39,203 nt of DNA from a virus. Below, in pieces: positions 30,699-37,631 of the stretch; position 1 is the first letter of the stretch; each line of letters opens with the position of its first letter. Below the pieces are notes generated by a model, which made no database searches, was not told where the DNA came from, and was given only the letters and a program-made list of their open reading frames with translations. The position numbers and the translations under genes are program-made. The stretch lies in IMG/VR virus record IMGVR_UViG_3300050821_016912, positions 1 to 39,203 of that record; one strand, written 5' to 3'.

Positions 30699-31021
30699 TT
30701 GCGGTCCTCAAGGTGCTCATACTCAAGGGCTGTTCCATCAAACGTGCCGCGTCTACGCATGCGGTCGCCCAATTGCCGAAGGTAGGCCCGTTTGTCGCGA
30801 TCAAATCTGAAATAAAGCACGCGCGCCGTTTTGAGGTATTCGTCCTGCGCCCAGCGATCAAAATCGAGGAGCTTACCCCACTCGTAAAAATCCAATTGCT
30901 CGGTGTAGTCGGTGGCGATCAGCCGCTTTTCGCACCAGTCACCGATGGACCGCTTGGTGTCGGTCCACCATGTGGCGTTGGCAGTCAGTGCAAAAGTAAA
31001 CAAGAATAGGGGTGTTTTCAT
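30695..31021 (-). CDS. Exported protein, 108 aa
   Basis: MKTPLFLFTFALTANATWWT is a short signal peptide with likely cleavage after A-N-A. The mature part is rich in Trp, Arg and Asp (SIGDWCEKRLIATDYTEQLD, then AQDEYLKTARVLYFRFDRDK and RAYLRQLGDRMRRRGT). It is soluble and helical with a single Cys pair absent. No family is recognised; it is one of several exported products in this genome. It lies between the annealing protein and the small membrane peptide. Confidence 0.6.
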   Translation of the reverse strand: MKTPLFLFTFALTANATWWTDTKRSIGDWCEKRLIATDYTEQLDFYEWGKLLDFDRWAQDEYLKTARVLYFRFDRDKRAYLRQLGDRMRRRGTFDGTALEYEHLEDRK

Positions 31022-31027
31022 GCTGCC

Positions 31028-31792
31028 TCATAATTGTTCTAGATACGTGTTGGCGTGGTAAATAAACTCTTCAATCGCCCCCCCTTTATCGGGCACGTTG
31101 ATCGCCCAATTTACAAAGCTTTCAAGCTCGGCTTGCGGCACTTCTGATAGTTTTTTGCCTTTGAATTTCTTTGAGATTTTGATCACGTAATCGCCGGGCG
31201 ACGCTGGCCCTGGTTCCACAAAAGGTGGTGTTTCAATTTCTTCATAAGTCACCTCTGGTGGCGGCGGCTGGCTCTCGCTGATCACGGCTTGGATTTGTTT
31301 GGCTTTTGTCTCACCTTGCTGCGTTTTGATTGATTCAATCTCGGTCTCATCCAAAAATCCAAGCCCGCAAATGGAGAGTGTCACCCGCCGTTTGGCCTTG
31401 GTTTCGGCTTTCATATAGGCGTTGGCCAAAGCCTCGCCTTTTAAATGAGAAGTGGTCACGGCCCCGGTTGATTCATCGGTGCGCCCCACTATGTCCCGGG
31501 CGCGAGCCGTGACCACATAAAGATCATCGAGCTTTTCGCGTGATATGATTTCAATTGATATTTTGTTGATACGCCGCAATTGATCGGTCGCATCCCGTTT
31601 GGCATAAAGGGTGAGCTTGCCGTTCAAAGTGATATATTCAAACGGTTTAGTTAACGGGTTTAAGCCCAATGATTCGCAGACCTGGTTATAAAACACAACC
31701 CGCTCAGGGGGTGAAAGCCTGGATAAATCGCCGCCGATCAGGGCTGCCTCAATGGCCGGTGCTTTTTGTGTTATGGGTTGGATATTGCTCAT
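31028..31792 (-). CDS. Single-strand annealing protein (Bet/RecT-type)
   Basis: 254 residues. LSPPERVVFYNQVCESLGLN followed by PLTKPFEYITLNGKLTLYAK and RDATDQLRRINKISIEI matches the start of the Redbeta-type annealing proteins (L-x-L-N-P-x-T-x-x-x-x-x-x-x-x-G-x-x-x-x-x-x-D-x-x). ALANAYMKAETKAKRRVTLS with ICGLGFLDETEIE is the core end. The C-terminus (about 200-235) has KKFKGKKLSEVPQAELESFV, like the short G-K-Y-K-G-K-x-L-x-E-x-P motif in DUF3820-type tails. It anneals the strands made by the exonuclease that overlaps it by 4 bases. The pair supports phage recombination. Confidence 0.75.
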   Translation of the reverse strand: MSNIQPITQKAPAIEAALIGGDLSRLSPPERVVFYNQVCESLGLNPLTKPFEYITLNGKLTLYAKRDATDQLRRINKISIEIISREKLDDLYVVTARARDIVGRTDESTGAVTTSHLKGEALANAYMKAETKAKRRVTLSICGLGFLDETEIESIKTQQGETKAKQIQAVISESQPPPPEVTYEEIETPPFVEPGPASPGDYVIKISKKFKGKKLSEVPQAELESFVNWAINVPDKGGAIEEFIYHANTYLEQL

Positions 31793-32592
31793 TCAGCACC
31801 CCACATCCAATGCGGCACAGAGATGGGCTGAAGCTCGGCGGGGTAGCCTGGCCACATATCGGAATCCAAACATTGGGCATAAAGGGTGAGGGCTTTTCTT
31901 ACGTCCTGCATGCCGCGCTCAATAGAGGCTTCATCAAGGACATAGCAGGCGACCAGGTATGGGGGCTCACGCTCGGCCACGATAAATGTGAATGAGTCAT
32001 GATTTTCGCCCGTGACCTTCGATAAGCCTTCCAAATAAAAGGCCGCCTGCATGTCGTAGCGAAACCTACCAATACTATTCATAAAGCCTCTGAAAGACGC
32101 ATCAGCGCAGGTTTTTAAATCCACGCCAATGCGGCCGGGGCGAATGCAATCGGGACGAAACTTGCATTTCACTCCTGTTTGTTCGTCGGTCCAAAAGTAA
32201 GAGGATTCGTTGATGCCTTGGCTTAAAAGATTTCTCGCCGTTAAATTCCCTAAGACGGCATCGCGGATATTTAAAGCCTGCTCAAATTCATTTTGGAGCA
32301 TCACGGTTTTGCCTGGATGGGATTGGACGGCGTCTTTAAAAGCCTTAGCAGCCCGGCTGCCGACATCCACCACCAGGGAGCTTGAAAAGAGGTGTGGTTC
32401 CAAAATGGCAGTATGGACATAAGTGCCCATGCGCATCTCCGCCGAGGGCGGCTCTGGGTTATCCAAATTGTATTTAAAGTGTGCCGGCGTCTGCATGATC
32501 AGCGTGCGCAGGCCCGATGAGCCTACAGCGTCTTTGATCGCGTGGTATTCCTCGTTGGAACAGGCCAAAGCCTTTTGGGCAAGGTCTTTCAC
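31789..32592 (-). CDS. RecE-like PD-(D/E)XK exonuclease
   Basis: 267 residues from GTG with AGGGAG four bases before it. KDAVGSSGLRTLIMQTPAHF and MRMGTYVHTAILEPHLF form the N-terminal part of the DUF3799/RecE C-terminal nuclease family. The metal site is visible as RPDCIRPGRIGVDLKTCADA with D148, D158 and K160, and YDMQAAFYLEGL (179-190) supplies the conserved Gln/Tyr helix. It digests 5' ends of double-stranded DNA so the annealing protein can load. Overlap ATGA with that gene. Confidence 0.85.
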   Translation of the reverse strand: MKDLAQKALACSNEEYHAIKDAVGSSGLRTLIMQTPAHFKYNLDNPEPPSAEMRMGTYVHTAILEPHLFSSSLVVDVGSRAAKAFKDAVQSHPGKTVMLQNEFEQALNIRDAVLGNLTARNLLSQGINESSYFWTDEQTGVKCKFRPDCIRPGRIGVDLKTCADASFRGFMNSIGRFRYDMQAAFYLEGLSKVTGENHDSFTFIVAEREPPYLVACYVLDEASIERGMQDVRKALTLYAQCLDSDMWPGYPAELQPISVPHWMWGAE

Positions 32593-32653
32593 GGTACTCC
32601 CTAATCCTTGACCTATGGCGCTGGCTGCCGGTACAAGGTTTATTTATTGCGTC

Positions 32654-32863
32654 TTAAGAAGCCCGATTAGCTGCATCAGCCAAGATTTCGCTCAATACAT
32701 TGTAAAGGACACCGCGCGGCTTGCTCTTGTAAGTGCCATTTACGAGCAGCGTTGCTGTCGTGATGGCCACGTCTCGGGATAAAAGTGAAATCATCACCTT
32801 TTGTTTACTTTGTTTTTTGGCAAGCTTTGCGATGTCTTCCAGGATGCGCTCTTCTTTCGTCAT
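32654..32863 (-). CDS. Hypothetical protein, 69 aa, first leftward early gene
   Basis: MTKEERILEDIAKLAKKQSK is a charged helix; then VMISLLSRDVAITTATLLVN and GTYKSKPRGVLYNVLSEIL. It is the first gene left of the operator region. No ribosome site precedes the ATG, but TATACT lies 8 bases upstream, so, as with the regulator at 26120, the mRNA may be leaderless. Function unknown; a small replication or anti-repressor role is only a guess. Confidence 0.55.
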   Translation of the reverse strand: MTKEERILEDIAKLAKKQSKQKVMISLLSRDVAITTATLLVNGTYKSKPRGVLYNVLSEILADAANRAS

Positions 32864-32867
32864 ATAT

Positions 32868-32929
32868 CAAAAGTATACGTATCTTATACTTAAAGCAAGC
32901 AAAAAGTTACGAAAAAGAACAAAAGTATA
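32868..32929. promoter_or_regulatory. Operator region between early operon and repressor
   Basis: AAGTATA (32871-32877) and TATACTT (32885-32891) form a perfect inverted repeat around CGTATCT. CAAAAGTATA occurs at 32868-32877 and again at 32920-32929. The first pair overlaps the TATACT box of the leftward promoter for the gene at 32863. This is the site expected for the repressor. Confidence 0.6.
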
Positions 32930-32975
32930 TTCTGTGTAGCCTGCATTTTAGGCCGGCTAAGTTGATGATACTCCG

Positions 32976-33422
32976 TTGAAAAAGCGTGAAAAAGGCCGGT
33001 TGGCGCTCAATATTATACGCAGGCGGAAGGAAAAGGGCTTTAAAGATCAGCTCAGCTTTGCTGATGCCATAGGCATTTCGGTGGCGTTAATAAAAAATAT
33101 AGAGCGAGGCAAATCACGAGGTTCGTCGGTAACTCAGAAGATCCTGGCGGATTTTTTTAACTGCACCGTGGATGAATTGTTTGATCCGCTCCAAGAAATA
33201 CCTGCAGAAGTGCTCGAAGAAACTCCAGCCAAGCAGACTGCAGATTCTTTTTCTTTTGTCAGTTCAGTTCTAAAAAGGTTAGCAGATATGCCCCAGGAAA
33301 CGCGAGAAGAGATAATGGTGCGCATATTCGAAGAGCCAGCGGATCGCAAAGCTCAGGGGGTAAAAAACATCGAGGAGCATCAATCGCCGCCCATAAAAAA
33401 AGGGCCCCGAAAGGCCCTTTGA
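32976..33422 (+). CDS. XRE-family repressor (CI-like), 148 aa
   Basis: TTG start; no upstream in-frame ATG and only a weak ribosome site. Residues about 8-65 form an HTH_3 domain: GRLALNIIRRRKEKGFKDQL, SFADAIGISVALIKNIERGK and LADFFNCTVDELFDP. The remaining 80 residues are Glu/Pro-rich (PAEVLEETPAKQTAD) with a short helix (SVLKRLADMPQETREEIMVR), and there is no S24 peptidase domain, so it is not expected to be cleaved by RecA. Divergent from the leftward early operon with an inverted-repeat operator between. It most likely maintains lysogeny. Its last nine codons lie in a terminator hairpin. Confidence 0.8.
   Translation: MKKREKGRLALNIIRRRKEKGFKDQLSFADAIGISVALIKNIERGKSRGSSVTQKILADFFNCTVDELFDPLQEIPAEVLEETPAKQTADSFSFVSSVLKRLADMPQETREEIMVRIFEEPADRKAQGVKNIEEHQSPPIKKGPRKAL
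33399..33420 (-). terminator. Terminator of the secreted enzyme gene, inside the repressor's 3' codons
   Basis: AAAGGGCC and GGCCCTTT form a perfect 8-bp stem around CCGAAA. On the minus strand the stem is followed by a run of seven T, so it should stop leftward transcription from the gene ending at 33432. The hairpin is entirely within the last codons of the repressor (33422 is its last base), so one sequence codes and terminates. Confidence 0.82.
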
Positions 33423-33431
33423 CTATATATG

Positions 33432-35867
33432 TTATTGCCCGTTCACGGCCTTGATCATATTGGCCACAAGCTGGCCCCAAGTGGTCAAAGATGAGCCTGA
33501 TGTCATGCTGAAATCAGTCACGCCATTGGGGTTGTAGAAAACAAAGCCGCCGCCACCAATACCTGCCGATGCCACCTGTCCAATGGCCGATGCGATAGCC
33601 GAGCCAGAGCTTTGGCTGGGATTGGCGTTGGAGCCGCTGCCGTATTCGTTAAAGATCACCGGCACGATGCCATCGGCACTTTGGATTGTCTGTGCTGCAA
33701 GATAGCCCGAATGAGAGGCGGCGCTGCCCTGCAAGCTTTGAAGTGCGCCGCTATCGGTGTAGCAATGCATCCACCAAATGATATTGGTCATTTGGGCATA
33801 ATCAGCCACGATAAAACCCGCGCCATTGCCGACAGTCTGGGGGTTGCCGGCAATACCTGCCTCAAGATCAATGATGTTGGTGTTACCGGTGGCCCGAATC
33901 GCGTTGTAAAGCGCCAGCTCGTAAGTCGAAATGGCAGCAATAGCGCTCGGGTTGTAGGTGCCGTCGGCGCTATTTAACTCATTGAGCGAGCCAAGCCACA
34001 CGTATGGATTGCCTTTAAAAGCCGTGGCCATACTCGACCAGAACGCCAAGTTTTGTTGCAAACTCGTGCCAGTCGGCGGACCGTCTAACACCTGCGACAA
34101 ACCCCCGGGGATGTCGACTTCCCAATAGCCGCCATTGCTCGAGTGATCCTCAAACTCAACAACGTAACCGAGCAAATTAATTTGGGCGGCAATCGCTTGA
34201 AGTGATGCGACGGTGGGGTAAGTCCATTGCGTTGTCGAGTGATAGGTCGGATAAACCATGGCGCGCACATAATTCAGGCCAGGGAATAATTTCGGCGCGT
34301 TGGCGACAAACGACGCCACGTCAGCATCGTCGAGGTACAAATTCACGCCCTCAGGTAAAAATGGTTTACCGTTCGGATCTGTCATCCGCCCACCGCTGAT
34401 TTTGAAATTTCCCGTGGGCACAGGCGGCGGCACGGGCGAATTACTCGGCTGAGGTGTCGGCGTAGGGACAGGAACTGGGCTCGGAGATGGACCAACCCAC
34501 TGGCCGCCAGTCCATGAATACCATTGACCACTTGCGGCGTCTTCACCCCAGATAACGCCAGAGACGTACGTCAATCCCGAGGTACCGCTGCCGCCGGCAA
34601 CCGCGCTACCGTTTTCATCAACGACGCCAGCCGAAGTTAGCGTCCATACGTTACCCGATGCGTCAGTTATGCTGCCGCCGCTCGTGGGCGTCAACACGGT
34701 GCTGCCGCCGCTAGCCGATGGAGTGGGCGAGGGTTGAGGGGCGCCGCCGCTTGTTTGACTAAACAACCATTGATATAGCGCGGTGCCGTCGCCGCCGTCG
34801 GCATTCATGCGGCCAAACGTCGTCCAGGGGGAGCCTCCGGGATCGGCAATATAATAAAATTGCGAGCTGCCAGCCCGGATAGCCGCCATACCGCCCGAAT
34901 CATAATTGGATTGCGTCGGATAATTGCTATTTCCCGTGATGTAAGTCCAAAACGGTTGGTCCCAACTGCTTGGGGAGTTATCCGAGGGTGTCGAGATCGC
35001 AAGATAAGGGACATTCACCATGCGCTGAAAGACGCTGGAGTTGGCAATCGAAGGCCTGTAAAGCTGTTCGCTCATGCCCACGGCCGCCGTCCAAATCTTT
35101 TGGCCACCCGCATAGTCTTGGTTGTTGTCGGCCAGGGCTGCAAGATACCCGATCGCCGACAAACTTAAGCCCACGGCGTAAACCCTGGTCGTATCGACGC
35201 TGAAACCCGCCATCATGGTTTTGGCCACGGCCGAGATGGCCTGCTCGTTCCACTCACCGTTTGGCGTGTCCGCATAGCCGCCGCAATTGGCGTTTGGGTT
35301 AGCACCCGAGAGATCCAGGGTCTGATCACACTGCGGTGCTACAATAATGGCCGGGTGCGCGGTCCTAAAAGCCACGGTGTTAAAAGTAAAACCATCACCC
35401 TCTAAAGCCGAGACGAATGTTGCGCCGTCGCGAGGGTAGGATGACCCATTCATTCCCTGATCATTGCCCGTGCCGACAAACATCAGAGGGTAAGAATATT
35501 TTTGGGGGTTATATCCTTGCGGCAATAAATAATTGTATTGCATGCCTTTATATCCAGAGGGGCTATTGGGGAATGCCTCAACTTGGTCCACCACCCATGA
35601 GCCAGCGGTAACTGAGCCCGTGAGAGGTGCAGGGATCGGGATAATGCCAGTCGAAGGCGCGGGGGACGGTGTAGGCGAGACACTTGGTGTAGGGCTTGCA
35701 CTCGGCAAAGGTGAGGCACTCGGCGATGTCGACGGGTGTGGCACAATTTTTAAAGAGACCATATCACCAGGCACAGTCGTCGTTGTGCCGTCGGTGTTTG
35801 TGATGACAGTGTCCGCCAGGGCAAAAAGCCCGAGGAACACGGCCACGGTTAAAATCTTTTTCTTCAC
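33432..35867 (-). CDS. Secreted bifunctional esterase and GH5-type glycoside hydrolase, 811 aa
   Basis: Residues 1-19 are a signal peptide. A Pro/Ser/Thr linker (about 45-80) leads to an alpha/beta-hydrolase (about 88-372) with nucleophile S235 in AVGLSLSAIGYLAAL, like CE1/PHB-depolymerase enzymes. A second PT linker and a small module (390-460, ending SGQWYSWTGGQWVGP) precede another PT linker. The C-terminal domain (488-811) is a GH5-like TIM barrel: ISGGRMTDPNGKPFLPEGVN, YVRAMVYPTYH, acid/base E630 in WLGSLNELNS, H701 in WWMHCYTDSG, nucleophile E741 in VPVIFNEYGSG. It likely de-esterifies and cuts an extracellular polysaccharide. GTG start after AAGGGGGAT. It may be a lysogenic-conversion gene. 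Confidence 0.82.
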   Translation of the reverse strand: MKKKILTVAVFLGLFALADTVITNTDGTTTTVPGDMVSLKIVPHPSTSPSASPLPSASPTPSVSPTPSPAPSTGIIPIPAPLTGSVTAGSWVVDQVEAFPNSPSGYKGMQYNYLLPQGYNPQKYSYPLMFVGTGNDQGMNGSSYPRDGATFVSALEGDGFTFNTVAFRTAHPAIIVAPQCDQTLDLSGANPNANCGGYADTPNGEWNEQAISAVAKTMMAGFSVDTTRVYAVGLSLSAIGYLAALADNNQDYAGGQKIWTAAVGMSEQLYRPSIANSSVFQRMVNVPYLAISTPSDNSPSSWDQPFWTYITGNSNYPTQSNYDSGGMAAIRAGSSQFYYIADPGGSPWTTFGRMNADGGDGTALYQWLFSQTSGGAPQPSPTPSASGGSTVLTPTSGGSITDASGNVWTLTSAGVVDENGSAVAGGSGTSGLTYVSGVIWGEDAASGQWYSWTGGQWVGPSPSPVPVPTPTPQPSNSPVPPPVPTGNFKISGGRMTDPNGKPFLPEGVNLYLDDADVASFVANAPKLFPGLNYVRAMVYPTYHSTTQWTYPTVASLQAIAAQINLLGYVVEFEDHSSNGGYWEVDIPGGLSQVLDGPPTGTSLQQNLAFWSSMATAFKGNPYVWLGSLNELNSADGTYNPSAIAAISTYELALYNAIRATGNTNIIDLEAGIAGNPQTVGNGAGFIVADYAQMTNIIWWMHCYTDSGALQSLQGSAASHSGYLAAQTIQSADGIVPVIFNEYGSGSNANPSQSSGSAIASAIGQVASAGIGGGGFVFYNPNGVTDFSMTSGSSLTTWGQLVANMIKAVNGQ

Positions 35868-35904
35868 TTCAAATCCCCCTTTTTAAGTTTTGGATTTATA
35901 ATTT

Positions 35905-36363
35905 TTATTTAGATTGCTGTTGGGCGAGCATGCCCTCGAAGTCGATGGAATCACTTCCGCACGCCACCGCTAACGCCACAATAAGGCAGGCCCCATGGGA
36001 CATTTGGCATGGGACGCAGATAAGGGTTAAAAGCCTATGGCCAAACAGGCGCTCGATTTCCATTAAAACATCGCACAGGTGCAATTTGTTCCAAGAGGTG
36101 CTCCAACAGGTCTCAAGCTCTTTTTTTATGGGCGTTAGTCTTTGTTTTGCATCGGCCGTGATTTTCAAAGGGGAGTTAAGAGTGCCCACGTTGGTTTGCA
36201 CCACCTCTGAGACGGCCCTTCGCATTTGAAAAGCCCACATGGTGTCGACTTTTAATTCCAAAGCGCCTTGTTTAAATGATAATTTCACGATTGAAACAAC
36301 AATGGCGCCGATACTTGTAAGAGCCGCAGCCAAAAGGACACGTACAATTTCGGCTTCGATCAT
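35905..36363 (-). CDS. Membrane-anchored protein of unknown function, 152 aa
   Basis: One N-terminal span (IVRVLLAAALTSIGAIVVSI), then a soluble region: LKVDTMWAFQMRRAVSEVVQ, TNVGTLNSPLKITADAKQRL, and LHLCDVLMEIERLFGHRLL, with CVPCQMSHGACLIVALAVAC near the end. The MWxFxMRRA...GTLNSPL pattern recurs in an uncharacterised family of membrane-anchored phage and plasmid proteins. Overlaps the next gene upstream by 4 bases and lies 37 bp before the secreted enzyme, probably in one operon. Confidence 0.58.
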   Translation of the reverse strand: MIEAEIVRVLLAAALTSIGAIVVSIVKLSFKQGALELKVDTMWAFQMRRAVSEVVQTNVGTLNSPLKITADAKQRLTPIKKELETCWSTSWNKLHLCDVLMEIERLFGHRLLTLICVPCQMSHGACLIVALAVACGSDSIDFEGMLAQQQSK

Positions 36364-36644
36364 TTCAGCCCACGCTTTCTTTTTAAGTCGTGGATGAATG
36401 TTTGGATTTCAGCCCAGGTGTTAGGCGAGAAGGCCACAAAGTTATCCATTTGAGATAACGCTAAAACCTCTTTTTTACCCCTTGGGTCTTTAATATCAGA
36501 GCATTGGGCGTTTTGGTGGGGGTAATCGATCACACACAAAAAGCCCTCTGGTTTATTTATGTCTTTTTGGGCGCACGCCGCCTCAAAAGCTATCATCAGC
36601 CAAATGATCGGCAGCCTTGGATTTTTCATCAGGTGTTTTGGCAT
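36360..36644 (-). CDS. Exported small protein, 94 aa
   Basis: A basic start (MPKHLMKNPRLP; a second start at MKN is possible) followed by IIWLMIAFEAACAQ, a signal-like span ending in A-A-C, which could be a weak lipobox. The mature part contains EGFLCVIDYPHQNAQCSD and LALSQMDNFVAFSPNTWAEI, ending FIHDLKRKRG. It probably sits in the periplasm, possibly lipid-anchored. A lysis accessory such as a spanin part is conceivable but not established. Confidence 0.52.
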   Translation of the reverse strand: MPKHLMKNPRLPIIWLMIAFEAACAQKDINKPEGFLCVIDYPHQNAQCSDIKDPRGKKEVLALSQMDNFVAFSPNTWAEIQTFIHDLKRKRGLK

Positions 36645-36780
36645 TCTTCAAATCTTTCAAGTCGGTTTTGATCATGCGGCGGGATTCATAATCAGAGAGT
36701 TTGGCCGAGGTCCAAGTGCCAATGCGAATGACAAGCCTATCTAAAAGACCAACCAAAACCTCGGCCAAAAAGTAAGTCAC
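36583..36780 (-). CDS. Small amphipathic protein, 65 aa
   Basis: GTG start overlapping the upstream stop (GTGA). MTYFLAEVLVGLLDRLVIRI is an amphipathic or weakly hydrophobic helix, then TWTSAKLSDYESRRMIKTDL and KDLKNAKTPDEKSKAADHLA, a charged helical part. It may bind the membrane peripherally. The 3' end overlaps the following gene by 62 bases in another frame, so at least one start may lie further in. Function unknown. Confidence 0.5.
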   Translation of the reverse strand: MTYFLAEVLVGLLDRLVIRIGTWTSAKLSDYESRRMIKTDLKDLKNAKTPDEKSKAADHLADDSF

Positions 36781-36950
36781 GGTGAAGTCTGGGCCTGTTG
36801 AGCCTTGTGGGCATCAATCACGGCCTTCGTCCCCTCGGCCAAGGCCAAGACTGCGGCCTTTGCCACAGGATTTGAGATGTGGTTTTCGACCACTTGCGCG
36901 ATTGTCGGCAAAAACGCTTCGATGATGGGCAATACTTTTGAGAAATCCAT
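36777..36950 (-). CDS. Small helical protein, 57 aa
   Basis: MDFSKVLPIIEAFLPTIAQV, then VENHISNPVAKAAVLALAEG and TKAVIDAHKAQQAQTSP: two amphipathic helices without strong membrane span. AAGGGGG lies 9 bases before the ATG. First of four overlapping genes that end at the secreted enzyme. Function unknown. Confidence 0.55.
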   Translation of the reverse strand: MDFSKVLPIIEAFLPTIAQVVENHISNPVAKAAVLALAEGTKAVIDAHKAQQAQTSP

Positions 36951-37095
36951 TTTTAAACCCCCTTTAGGCTCTGACTTAAATATTAGGCCAGGGTTTAAAA
37001 AAATAAAGCTATGATTGGATCATGCCATGGCTGGCGCTTGTCGGCGCGACCTTCAAGGGGGCTTGAGACCTAAGGATTGGTTGAAAGCCCTTTTC
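36951..37095. other. Non-coding stretch before the envelope-type cassette
   Basis: About 145 bp, AT-rich near 36985-37010. It contains ATGATTGGATCAT (37012-37024), a 5-bp inverted repeat followed on the minus strand by a T-rich run, which might be a weak terminator or an operator. No convincing promoter was found. Confidence 0.35.
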
Positions 37096-37281
37096 TCATG
37101 ATGCCTGCTGGTTATCTTGCAACACTTCAAAGGCGCGGTCGACTGCCATCCTGATAGCCTCACGCAACAAAACGGCGACTTCGACTTTCATATATTTAAG
37201 CTTTTCTAAATCGTCTTTTAGCGCAGCATCGATCTTTAAATTGATTTGCTCGGTGAAGACGGCACGCATGGGGAGTTTCAT
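37096..37281 (-). CDS. Second ribbon-helix-helix-like protein, 61 aa
   Basis: After MKLPMRAVFTEQ the ribbon strand INLKIDAALKDDLEKLK and helix EVAVLLREAIRMAVDRAFEV match the CopG/Arc layout (strand-helix-helix). There is no ribosome site before the ATG. A perfect palindrome lies upstream at 37318-37334. It is therefore probably a DNA-binding regulator acting at the junction between the leftward cassette and the late operon starting at 37404. Confidence 0.62.
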   Translation of the reverse strand: MKLPMRAVFTEQINLKIDAALKDDLEKLKYMKVEVAVLLREAIRMAVDRAFEVLQDNQQAS

Positions 37282-37317
37282 TTAAATAACGTAAGACTTA
37301 AGATTATGTGATGCAAA

Positions 37318-37334
37318 GTTATCTTTAAGATAAC
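37318..37334. promoter_or_regulatory. Palindromic operator candidate between divergent genes
   Basis: GTTATCTT-T-AAGATAAC, a perfect 8-bp inverted repeat with a 1-base centre, between the regulator start (37281) and the late operon start (37404). ATAACGT appears at 37286 and 37330. It is well placed to control both directions. Confidence 0.6.
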
Positions 37335-37403
37335 GTCGCAATTTGATTTGGGTTTGATCACAATGGGGCTGGTCGTAAACCAAACTCATTTGCGCGAGGT
37401 CTC

Positions 37404-37631
37404 ATGGCTGCCGTCGTCACGAAAATCTTAATTTTATCCACGGCTGTTATATGGATTGGCTGGGATGTTTATGCCTATATCGCGTATGGGAATGCGGCCA
37501 CCGAATCAGCGACACTCTTTAGATGGGCCTACTACGCGCCGGGGGTGAGCTTTTTGGGCGGTATGCTCGCAGGCCACCTGTTTTTTCCCCAGACCCAAGT
37601 GATTGATGAAATAGCTGGGGCTAAAAAATGA
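37404..37631 (+). CDS. Two-span small membrane protein, 75 aa
   Basis: MAAVVTKILILSTAVIWIGW is the first span; VYAYIAYGNAATESATLF faces one side; WAYYAPGVSFLGGMLAGHLF is the second span, ending FFPQTQVIDEIAGAKK. The W-D-x-Y ... A-T-x-S ... G-H-L-F pattern is that of a small conserved phage membrane protein of unknown role. A holin role is possible. Ribosome site GAGG precedes ATG; the stop overlaps the glycosyltransferase start. Confidence 0.62.
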   Translation: MAAVVTKILILSTAVIWIGWDVYAYIAYGNAATESATLFRWAYYAPGVSFLGGMLAGHLFFPQTQVIDEIAGAKK

